A DNA stretch of 55,267 nt, from positions 1-55,267 of the forward strand of contig CAKZSH010000033.1 in assembly GCA_937918905.1 (NCBI GenBank), given 5' to 3'. Below the pieces are notes generated by a model, which ran no database searches, was not told the DNA's origin, and worked only from the letters and a program-made list of their open reading frames with translations. The DNA comes from an uncultured Saprospiraceae bacterium. GTDB lineage: Bacteria; Bacteroidota; Bacteroidia; Chitinophagales; Saprospiraceae. Positions 8,556 to 16,111 of the stretch are shown here, one piece after another; within the stretch, counting starts at the first letter, position 1; each line of letters begins with the position of its first letter. The position numbers were made by a program, and so were the translations under genes.

Positions 8556-8929
8556 TTCTTATTTTGACGACACAGTCAAATAAAAAATTGTAGTGCTGGA
8601 AGTATTGTTTCCGTGCTGGATAGATTTAAGATGGGTTAGCGAAATAGTATTCCTGACAAAATGTTTAGTTAAGGAGTTGCCTCCTTCATGTATGAACAAA
8701 AAAAATTCTTCAAAGAATTTCCGAAATTCTACACATTGATTGGAACAATTAGCCGTATTTTTTAGTCAATAATCAACCTATCGTTGAGGTTTTGATTTGT
8801 TTGGATCCTACAATGTAAATACAAATTTGGTGTTGTGTCCCTTCAGGTTGTTTATCATACTAATGATAAATATATATCATCTTGCCTTATAGAGCATTCC
8901 TGCTCTAATTGCCCACAAAGCTGAGCAAA
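8556..8929 (+). other. Long leader region of ribonuclease G
   Basis: About 370 bases without a convincing gene. It contains small hairpins close to the start of rng: TATCAT...ATGATA (about 8856-8870) and AGAGCA/TGCTCT (8892-8907). RNase E/G genes in other bacteria can be autoregulated through their leaders, so the structure may be relevant, but nothing here proves it. Confidence 0.4.
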
Positions 8930-10483
8930 GTGGAAAAAGAACTAATCATAAATTCTACCCCCACAGAAGTTGAAATTGCACTTTTGGAAAATGGAAAACT
9001 CGTTGAGCTCCACAACCAGAAGACCAATACCAATTTTACTGTTGGTGATATTTTTCTAGGTAAAATTAGAAAACTAATGCCTGGGTTGAATGCCGCATTT
9101 GTGGATATCGGGCATAAAAAAGATGCCTTTCTCCACTACACAGATTTGGGTCCCAAACTCCGATCACTCCTAAAGTATACCGAACAATCTATTTCGGGGC
9201 AACAAAATACCTACAAGCTTGACCAATTTACCTTCGAAGATGAAATCATCAAAACGGGTAAAATAGATCAAGTTTTAAATAAAAAACAACCTGTCCTTGT
9301 CCAGATTCTAAAAGAACCTATTTCTACAAAAGGACCTCGACTAAGTTGTGAAATTACTATCCCTGGAAGATATTTGGTCTTATCTCCTTTTTCAAATGTA
9401 GTTGCCGTTTCCAAAAAAATTGGCAATGCAGATGAAAGAAAAAGGTTGCAACGATTAGTAGAAAGTATTCGTCCAAAGAATTTTGGAGTGATTGTAAGAA
9501 CTGCAGCCGAAGGAAAAAAAGTTGCCGACTTACATGAGGAACTAGATCTTATGCTTAAAAAATGGGAACAGGTTCATAGCCAATTACACAATACGAATCC
9601 TCCTACAAAACTATTAAGCGAATTAGATAAAACTTCAAGTATTCTTCGTGATATATTGAGTGATTCATTCAATAAAATTGTTGTGAATGATAAAGAGTTA
9701 TATCTCAATATTAAAAACTTTTTATCAGGATTTGCCCCAAGTCAAGTTAAGATTGTAAAGCATCATAAAAGTGCAAAATCTATTTTTGATGCTTATGGTG
9801 TTTCTCGCCAAATTAAGTCCTCTTTTGGAAAAACAGCAACCATGCCTAGTGGTGCTTATCTTGTAATTGAGGGTACTGAAGCAATGCATGTAATTGATGT
9901 GAATAGTGGTCATAAAGCTGCTAAAAGTTCTAATCAAGCTGAAGCTGTTCTTGCTGTAAATTTAGAATCAGCAGAAGAAATTGCACGACAACTACGGCTT
10001 CGAGATATTGGCGGAATCATCATTATTGATTTTATTGATATGCGTGTTGCAGAGCACAAACGAGAGTTAGTCAAAGCGATGCGAGACTTTATGAAAAAAG
10101 ATCGTGCCCAACATACCATTTTGCAATTGAGCAAATTTGGTTTGATGCAAATAACTCGACAAAGAGTTCGACCTGAAGTAAAAATCAATACTGCTGAAAT
10201 TTGTCCTGCATGCAAAGGAACTGGAAAAATCAATCCTTCTATTTTATTGACTGATGATATTGAAAGAGATTTAGAATTCATTGTTCAATCTCGACCACAA
10301 TCTAAGTTACAATTACATGCTCATCCATATGTTCATGCTTTTTTGAAAAAAGGATTTCCTAGTAAACAGATGAAATGGTACATGAAATATTTTAAATGGA
10401 TTAGCGTAAAAGAGAATCCAGATTATCAATACACGCAATACACTTTCTTTGACGAAAATGATGATGAGATTCGATTGAATTAA
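8930..10483 (+). CDS. rng: Ribonuclease G / RNase E family endoribonuclease
   Basis: RNase E/G enzymes cleave single-stranded RNA in rRNA maturation and mRNA decay. The protein has the interrupted S1 domain (FTVGDIFLGKIRKLMPGLNAAFVDIGHKKDAFLHY), the catalytic DNase-I-like region (MHVIDVNSGHK and GGIIIIDFIDM, carrying the metal-binding Asp residues), and the zinc-link motif CPACKGTG. The reading frame has no ATG near its beginning: a stop codon at 8906-8908 is followed by TTG (8909) and GTG (8930). I chose GTG because family members begin right before ELIIN; TTG would add seven residues. Length is about 517 residues, normal for RNase G. Confidence 0.9.
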   Translation: MEKELIINSTPTEVEIALLENGKLVELHNQKTNTNFTVGDIFLGKIRKLMPGLNAAFVDIGHKKDAFLHYTDLGPKLRSLLKYTEQSISGQQNTYKLDQFTFEDEIIKTGKIDQVLNKKQPVLVQILKEPISTKGPRLSCEITIPGRYLVLSPFSNVVAVSKKIGNADERKRLQRLVESIRPKNFGVIVRTAAEGKKVADLHEELDLMLKKWEQVHSQLHNTNPPTKLLSELDKTSSILRDILSDSFNKIVVNDKELYLNIKNFLSGFAPSQVKIVKHHKSAKSIFDAYGVSRQIKSSFGKTATMPSGAYLVIEGTEAMHVIDVNSGHKAAKSSNQAEAVLAVNLESAEEIARQLRLRDIGGIIIIDFIDMRVAEHKRELVKAMRDFMKKDRAQHTILQLSKFGLMQITRQRVRPEVKINTAEICPACKGTGKINPSILLTDDIERDLEFIVQSRPQSKLQLHAHPYVHAFLKKGFPSKQMKWYMKYFKWISVKENPDYQYTQYTFFDENDDEIRLN

Positions 10484-10508
10484 ATGAAATTTTTAATTCA
10501 AAAAAAAT

Positions 10509-10543
10509 AAAAAGCGATACTGAAGGTTTCAGTATCGCTTTTT
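10509..10543. terminator. Strong intrinsic terminator after rng
   Basis: A perfect 16-bp stem (10509-10524 with 10528-10543), core AAGCGATACTGAA, with a 3-base loop and A/T tracts on both sides lies 25 bases after the rng stop. Confidence 0.85.
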
Positions 10544-10563
10544 ATTTTTGTGGCCTTTACGTA

Positions 10564-10593
10564 AGGGAGTAGGAATTAAATAACCTACTCCCT
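10564..10593. repeat. 10-bp perfect hairpin in intergenic region
   Basis: AGGGAGTAGG (10564-10573) pairs with CCTACTCCCT (10584-10593) around a 10-base loop. It is the second of three hairpins in the rng-radA gap. Confidence 0.6.
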
Positions 10594-10639
10594 AAATTCG
10601 GTATTATTATTTTTAAAAATTAAATGAAGCATTTCTCCA

Positions 10640-10678
10640 AAAAAGAACAGGGCACGTACGTCGAAACGTAGTACCCTG
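10640..10678 (-). terminator. Candidate minus-strand terminator / structured RNA
   Basis: CAGGG (10648-10652) pairs with CCCTG (10674-10678), and TACGT with ACGTA, around a CGAA loop with a small internal loop. Read on the minus strand, the stem is followed by TTCTTTTTTGG, which resembles an intrinsic terminator. No minus-strand gene lies upstream in this gap, so a small non-coding transcript is possible. Confidence 0.4.
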
Positions 10679-11101
10679 TATAACCCCAAAAAACCAAATG
10701 AAAACAATCTACATATAAATGCTCCTAATTAAAGTCTTTTATATATCTTGAAAAATGACTACTTTTTTATAAGTTAGTCACCTTTTAATTATCACTTTTC
10801 AAGTTTTGTTTTGCTATCATTTTAGCATGTTTCTCAAAACTTACACTTTTAAGACGTACATTTTTTAGAGGGTCACATTTTTGAAAAAAAAAAGATTTTT
10901 TTTTTTTGCTAAAAACTAAAAGCATAGACAATCTTTATAAAAAATCTAAGCATACTTAATAGACCCATTTAAAATTTTACAAAAAACCAATTTAACAGGT
11001 TTTTATTTTAAAAATATATATTTTTTGTTTTTCAAAAAAGAGCAAAAATTTAATCATTTTAAGTAAAAAAATAACTTTCATCTAATTCAAAAAGATATTC
11101 T
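10679..11101. other. Gene-free AT-rich spacer before radA
   Basis: No reading frame worth calling on either strand. The right half is dominated by A and T runs, including a run of about 11 A followed by G and a run of about 13 T near 10884-10910. It presumably contains the radA promoter. Confidence 0.5.
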
Positions 11102-12478
11102 GTGGCAAAAATTAGAAAAATATTCGCTTGTACAAACTGTGGTGCGACCTCTTCTAAGTGGGAAGGAAAATGTCCTTCTTGTAGTGAGTGGAACACCTTC
11201 GTTGAAGAAATCATTTCCAAACCTACCACTCAAGAAGAAAAGAAGAAAGCATGGAAAGGAAATGGTAAAAATAAAGATCCAAAACCTGTTGCGCTTCCTG
11301 ATATTGTAGCAGGTGATAGAGCTAGATTGGTCACTCCAGATAAGGAATTGAATCGAGTCTTAGGAGGTGGAATCGTAAGTGGTTCGTTAGTACTAATAGG
11401 AGGACAACCTGGAATTGGAAAATCAACTTTAATGCTTCAAGTTGCACTAAATGTTCCTGCAAAAATATTGTATGTATCTGGTGAAGAAAGTGATGAACAA
11501 ATTAAAATGCGAGCAGAAAGAATTGGCGAACAAACTTCTAACTGTTTTATTCTGACAGAAACAAATGTAACTAAAATTTTAAATCATGCTAGAGAAATGA
11601 ATCCTGATTTAGTCATCATTGATTCCATTCAAACTCTTGCATCGCCTTATATTGATTCGCCTCCAGGAAGCGTTTCTCAAGTTCGAGAATGTGCAGGTGA
11701 ATTACAACGCTTTGCAAAAGAAGAACACATTCCCGTTTTTATCATTGGTCATATCACCAAAGAAGGTTCTATCGCTGGACCAAAATTGTTAGAACATATT
11801 GTAGATGCTGTGTTACAATTTGAAGGAGATAGAAATTACACTTATCGAATTTTAAGAACCATAAAAAATCGTTTTGGCTCAACTGATGAAATGGGAATTT
11901 ATGAGATGCAAGCAAATGGTTTAAGAGAAGTTTCCAATCCTTCCGAATTATTGCTATCTCAAAAAGATGAAGAACTAAGTGGAAGTGCCATCTCTGCAAC
12001 CATGGAAGGAATGCGTCCAATGTTGATAGAAACTCAGGCACTCGTCAGTACTGCTGTTTATGGAAATCCACAACGATCAGCGACTGGTTTTGATTTACGT
12101 AGGTTGAGTATGCTTTTAGCTGTTTTAGAAAAACGATGCGGTTTTCAATATGGGCAACAAGATGTTTTTTTAAATATTGCGGGTGGAATAAAAGTAGATG
12201 ATCCTGCAATTGATCTGGCGATTGTAAGTGCGTTGATTTCTTCATTGGAAGATGTTGCAATTCCCAATGATGTTTGCTTCGCCGCTGAGGTTGGATTGTC
12301 TGGAGAAATTCGTTCGGTCAATAGAATTGAACAAAGAATTCAAGAAGCAGATCGACTAGGTTTTAAACAAATTTTTATTTCAAAATACAATACGAAAGGT
12401 TTAGACATTGATCGATATGGAATCAAAGTAATTACCATTGGAAAAATTGAAGAACTCTATCGTACCCTTTTTGAATAA
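11102..12478 (+). CDS. radA: DNA repair protein RadA
   Basis: RadA is a RecA-like ATPase with a Lon-type C-terminal domain that drives branch migration in recombination. The 458-residue protein shows the N-terminal C4 zinc finger (C10, C13, C24, C27), Walker A GQPGIGKST (about residues 101-109), the RadA motif KNRFGSTDE (about 255), and the Lon-like end with GGIKVDDPAIDLAI and EVGLSGEIRSV. The start codon is GTG, and it fits the family N terminus (AKIRKIFACTNCG). The DCC protein gene follows 41 bases later on the same strand. Confidence 0.95.
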   Translation: MAKIRKIFACTNCGATSSKWEGKCPSCSEWNTFVEEIISKPTTQEEKKKAWKGNGKNKDPKPVALPDIVAGDRARLVTPDKELNRVLGGGIVSGSLVLIGGQPGIGKSTLMLQVALNVPAKILYVSGEESDEQIKMRAERIGEQTSNCFILTETNVTKILNHAREMNPDLVIIDSIQTLASPYIDSPPGSVSQVRECAGELQRFAKEEHIPVFIIGHITKEGSIAGPKLLEHIVDAVLQFEGDRNYTYRILRTIKNRFGSTDEMGIYEMQANGLREVSNPSELLLSQKDEELSGSAISATMEGMRPMLIETQALVSTAVYGNPQRSATGFDLRRLSMLLAVLEKRCGFQYGQQDVFLNIAGGIKVDDPAIDLAIVSALISSLEDVAIPNDVCFAAEVGLSGEIRSVNRIEQRIQEADRLGFKQIFISKYNTKGLDIDRYGIKVITIGKIEELYRTLFE

Positions 12479-12519
12479 GGATTAGAAAACTAAATCATTT
12501 TTTAGATGTTTAAATAATA

Positions 12520-12942
12520 ATGAAAGAGGTATTTAAAATTTCTAAAGAACATCCGATTCTACTCTTTGATGGAGTTTGTAATCTTTGTAATGGCTTTGTT
12601 CAATTTACTATTGAAAGAGATCCTGAAGGGCAATTTCGTTTTGCAGCCCTTCAATCAGCTATAGGAAAAAAAGTATTGGAACATATTCATTTATCTCCCG
12701 AAGATTTGTCAACCGCTATTTTGATTGAGGATGAAAAAATTTATACTCAATCTACCGTTGGTTTAAAAATGATAAAGAAGATGGACGTTTGGTATCGGTT
12801 TCTATATTTATTGATTTTTCTTCCCAAATCATTTCGAGACTTTTTTTATAGAATCATTGCAAGGAATAGATACAAATGGTTTGGAGAAAAAGAAAGTTGT
12901 ATGATTCCTACTCCTGAATTGCAATCAAGGTTTTTAAATTGA
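12520..12942 (+). CDS. Thiol-disulfide oxidoreductase DCC family protein (DUF393)
   Basis: A 140-residue protein with the family-defining start ILLFDGVCNLCNGFVQFTIERD (residues 14-35), in which DGVCNLC carries the two family cysteines, followed by FAALQS and a C-terminal RYKWFGEKESCMIPTPE. DCC proteins are thioredoxin-fold proteins thought to be oxidoreductases; substrates are mostly unknown. It may be co-transcribed with radA. Confidence 0.88.
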   Translation: MKEVFKISKEHPILLFDGVCNLCNGFVQFTIERDPEGQFRFAALQSAIGKKVLEHIHLSPEDLSTAILIEDEKIYTQSTVGLKMIKKMDVWYRFLYLLIFLPKSFRDFFYRIIARNRYKWFGEKESCMIPTPELQSRFLN

Positions 12943-13142
12943 TTCTCAACATCCCTATCTAATATTTTATTTTCTCACCATTATAAAATACTTGAACTTT
13001 CCTTTTAATATCAGTATTTTCGCATTTCTTTTTATAAACCTATTTTTATATATCATTTTTAGACTAAATTTTTGTTTGCTTTAAAATGAAAATGAAGTAA
13101 TCAAAAAGCAAAATTTATTCTAAAAATCAAACTATTTGTAAG

Positions 13143-14597
13143 ATGGAAATGACAGATACTTCCAGAAGAAGACGCACCGAAATTGCGGACATTTTAAAAA
13201 GCCCTTCTATTGGTGAGGAGGTTTTGGTAAAAGGTTGGGTAAGAGCTTTTCGAAACAACCGATTTGTAGCCCTCAATGATGGTTCTACTTTTAATAATTT
13301 ACAAGTAGTACTTGACTCGGATAATATGAATCAGGATATTTTGAAATCTGTCAGTTTTCATGCCTGTATTGCAGTTACTGGGAAATTAGTAGAATCTACT
13401 GGTGCAGGTCAAACTGTTGAAGTTCAGGCAGAACAAGTTGAAATTTTAGGTGCTAATGATTTGGATACTTATCCACTTCAACCTAAAAAGCAGACGATGG
13501 AGTTCCTTCGGGAAAAGGCACAATTCCGAATGCGTACCAATACCTTTAGTGCTGTTTTCAGAATTCGTCATGCTGTTGCTTTTGCAGTTAATAAATATTT
13601 TAACGACAAAGGATTTTATTATATGCATACTCCGATCATCACAGGAAGTGATGCAGAGGGTGCTGGGGAAATGTTTAGAGTAACAACTTTCGAACCCAAT
13701 GAAGCTCCTAAAGGAGAAGATGGTCACGTAGATTATAAGCAAGATTTTTTTGGTAAAGCAACTAACTTGACTGTGTCAGGTCAATTGCAAGCTGAGATTG
13801 GAGCATTGGCTATGGGAAAAGTGTACACGTTTGGGCCAACCTTCCGAGCAGAAAATTCTAATACTTCTCGACACCTTGCAGAGTTTTGGATGATTGAACC
13901 AGAAGTCGCTTTTGCTGATATTTATGATGACATGGATTTGGCAGAAGATTTCTGTAAATATTTAATCAACTATGTTTTGGACAACTACCCAGATGATTTA
14001 GCATTTTTGGATAAACGAATTCAGGACTTAGAAAAAAATATGAAGAAGGAAGAACGTCGCCCGATGGGATTGGTGGAAACGTTGCGATTCGTAGTGGATA
14101 ATGATTTTGAGCGTATCACTTATACTGATGCAATTAACTTGTTACGAAACTCTAAGCCATATAAAAAGAAAAAATTCAAATTTCCAGTTGAATGGGGGGT
14201 TGATTTGCAATCAGAGCATGAGCGTTGGTTAGTGGAAAAGAAATTTCAGAAACCAGTTATCGTTCGAGATTATCCAAAGGACGTAAAATCATTTTACATG
14301 CGTCAAAATGATGATGAAAAAACAGTAGCAGCTATGGATGTTCTTTTCCCTGGAATCGGAGAAGTGATAGGAGGTTCGCAAAGAGAGGAGCGTTTAGATT
14401 TATTGAAAAAACGAATGGGTGAAATGAATGTTCCTGAAGAGGAATTGTCATGGTATTTGGATTTAAGAAAATTTGGAGGAACACCTCACTCTGGTTTTGG
14501 ATTAGGTTTTGAGCGGATGATTTTATTTATTACAGGAATGAGTAATATTCGAGATGTTATTCCTTTTCCAAGAACTCCAGGAAGTGCAGAATTTTAA
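13143..14597 (+). CDS. asnS: Asparaginyl-tRNA synthetase
   Basis: A class IIb aminoacyl-tRNA synthetase that charges tRNA-Asn. The 484-residue protein has the N-terminal OB-fold anticodon-binding domain ([22 protein letters not shown], residues 21-42), motif 1 near [20 protein letters not shown], motif 2 [21 protein letters not shown], and motif 3 [10 protein letters not shown] at the end. An insertion of about 60 residues around [18 protein letters not shown] is as expected for bacterial AsnRS. It is a stand-alone gene with AT-rich flanks. Confidence 0.96.
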   Translation: MEMTDTSRRRRTEIADILKSPSIGEEVLVKGWVRAFRNNRFVALNDGSTFNNLQVVLDSDNMNQDILKSVSFHACIAVTGKLVESTGAGQTVEVQAEQVEILGANDLDTYPLQPKKQTMEFLREKAQFRMRTNTFSAVFRIRHAVAFAVNKYFNDKGFYYMHTPIITGSDAEGAGEMFRVTTFEPNEAPKGEDGHVDYKQDFFGKATNLTVSGQLQAEIGALAMGKVYTFGPTFRAENSNTSRHLAEFWMIEPEVAFADIYDDMDLAEDFCKYLINYVLDNYPDDLAFLDKRIQDLEKNMKKEERRPMGLVETLRFVVDNDFERITYTDAINLLRNSKPYKKKKFKFPVEWGVDLQSEHERWLVEKKFQKPVIVRDYPKDVKSFYMRQNDDEKTVAAMDVLFPGIGEVIGGSQREERLDLLKKRMGEMNVPEEELSWYLDLRKFGGTPHSGFGLGFERMILFITGMSNIRDVIPFPRTPGSAEF

Positions 14598-14719
14598 ATA
14601 TTACCATTGCACGTTTTGGACTATGCTATGGTAGGTTTCATCGAAAAAATAAAACACTTTTGGGTTTTTGCTGTTGATTTGCAAAGACCCATTTTTTTAT
14701 TCACTCACTTAATTATCAA

Positions 14720-15379
14720 ATGCTAGAAGTAAAAAATTTAACCAAAACATACAATAGCGGAAGTCGAGCGTTGACCGTTTTAGATGACGTTAGTTTTAAT
14801 ATTGAACAAGGAGAAACATTTTCTATAGTTGGCCCATCAGGAAGTGGTAAAACTACTTTGCTTGGATTGTGTGCAGGATTGGACAGAGCATCGAATGGCT
14901 CTGTTATTTTAAATGGAATAGCCTTGGATAATCTTAGTGAAGATGAAAGAGCCTCTGTAAGAAATCAACATGTAGGTTTTATTTTTCAAAATTTCCAACT
15001 CATTCCTACTTTAACTGCTTTGGAGAATGTGATGATTCCAATGGAACTTCGAGGTGAAAGTAATATTTCAAAAAGAGCAACTGAACTTCTAAATCGAGTA
15101 GGATTAGCGGATCGAAAAAATCATTATTCCACACAACTCTCAGGAGGAGAACAACAAAGAGTTTCTTTAGCTCGTGCATTTTCCAATAGTCCTAAAATTC
15201 TATTCGCAGATGAACCTACTGGAAATCTCGATGAGGAAACCAGTCAAAAAGTAGAGTCATTATTATTTGATTTAAATAAAGATGCGGGAACTACTTTGGT
15301 ACTAGTAACACATGATTTGGAACTTGCCAAAAGAACACAAAAAATTATCAAACTTAGAGGTGGAAAATTGGATAACTAG
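14720..15379 (+). CDS. ABC transporter ATP-binding protein (LolD/YbbA type)
   Basis: A 219-residue ATPase with Walker A GPSGSGKTT, Q-loop FQNFQLIPTLTALENV, signature LSGGEQQRVSLARA, Walker B ILFADEPTGNLD and the switch His in VTHD. The spacing and LIPTLTALENVMIPMEL match the MacB/LolD/YbbA group, which energises FtsX-like permeases in lipoprotein or peptide export. No permease gene is next to it, so its partner must be encoded elsewhere. The gene-free, repeat-rich stretch follows directly. Confidence 0.88.
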   Translation: MLEVKNLTKTYNSGSRALTVLDDVSFNIEQGETFSIVGPSGSGKTTLLGLCAGLDRASNGSVILNGIALDNLSEDERASVRNQHVGFIFQNFQLIPTLTALENVMIPMELRGESNISKRATELLNRVGLADRKNHYSTQLSGGEQQRVSLARAFSNSPKILFADEPTGNLDEETSQKVESLLFDLNKDAGTTLVLVTHDLELAKRTQKIIKLRGGKLDN

Positions 15380-15600
15380 AAATGAGATTATGAGTATTGT
15401 GTATTGAGATAAAATTATAAGAAAAGCGAATAACACACTTTAGAATATTATTCATTATTCATTTCTAATTATTCATTCAATAAAAGATGCGCCCTTTCGA
15501 AAATTTCGGAAGGGCGCATTGCTGTTCCACTTAGCAAACAATGTTTTTGGGATGTTTTTCTTTATAAAACAAACATTATTTTTCTAAGGTTTTTAGGTTC
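15380..15600. other. Non-coding spacer with TATTCATTATTCATT-type repeat
   Basis: About 220 bases without a gene. At 15447-15480 there is a TTATTCATTATTCATTTC phrase of the intergenic repeat type also seen near 5704, 21815 and 43740. A terminator hairpin (15487-15519) lies within. Confidence 0.5.
15487..15519. terminator. GC-rich hairpin terminator after the ABC ATPase
   Basis: A 14-bp stem (15487-15500 with 15506-15519, core TGCGCCCTT) contains one G-U pair and a 5-base loop. It lies about 110 bases after the ABC ATPase stop. Confidence 0.6.
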
Positions 15601-15762
15601 GTACTCTGTAAATTAAATATCTATGTTTTTTAGGTTTAGGATTTTTGAACTAATCGAGGAACACACGGAGTCTAATCCCCTAAGGGATTAAGGCGAGTAT
15701 GTGACAAAGAGTAGTTCAAAAAGACAAAGCTAAAAACATAAAATATTTAGTTTACAGAGTAC
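15601..15762. repeat. Palindromic element, ~160 bp, with nested hairpin
   Basis: The left end GTACTCTGTAAATTAAATAT (15601-15620) matches the reverse complement of 15743-15762 at 19 of 20 positions. Complementarity continues inward for about 35 more bases with small indels (TATGTTTTT, TTTTTGAACTA). The centre holds a perfect inner palindrome, TAATCCC-CTAA-GGGATTA (about 15674-15691). It encodes nothing. Confidence 0.75.
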
Positions 15763-15776
15763 TGAGTCCTTTAACA

Positions 15777-16089
15777 AAGTAGGTCGTTGAAAATTGTTCA
15801 CTAAACTGAATTCGGGATTTAAAGTGTAGCAATAAAATAAAAACAAAAGGTTTTTAAGATGACATTAAAAATGTCGGATGTTGGGACGCAATTTTTGGGA
15901 AAACGGTTTAAGAACGATTTTGGGATACGTGTACGGTTGTTGTTTTAGGATAAAAATAAACGCGGTTTTGGGTGCTTAAAAAACTACACTTCGTTACGGA
16001 TTTGGGAAACGGTTTGGGATGAAAATCGGTTTTTAAGAAAATAAAAAAATTACGGTTTTGGGATCGTGAACAACTTCAACGACCAAGTA
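15777..16089. mobile_element. MITE-like non-autonomous element with target duplication
   Basis: A 303-bp unit (15782-16084) is bounded by imperfect terminal inverted repeats: GGTCGTTGAAAATTGTTCAC at the left, and the complement of GTGAACAACTTCAACGACC at the right (one mismatch and one indel). It is flanked on both sides by the pentamer AAGTA (15777-15781 and 16085-16089), as expected for a 5-bp target-site duplication. The inside has no reading frame but repeats variants of ACGGTTTTGGGAT about six times. No transposase is present, so it would have to be moved in trans. Confidence 0.65.
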
Positions 16090-16111
16090 TCAGTAATTGG
16101 GATGTCGTGAT

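Noticed and set aside
10624..10671. 15-codon frame beginning MKHFSKKEQG in the rng-radA gap
   Set aside because: Too short, overlaps the structured hairpin, and has no sign of being a leader peptide.
10884..10910. Adjacent long A and T runs
   Set aside because: Simple homopolymers common in this AT-rich genome; no partner structure or motif.
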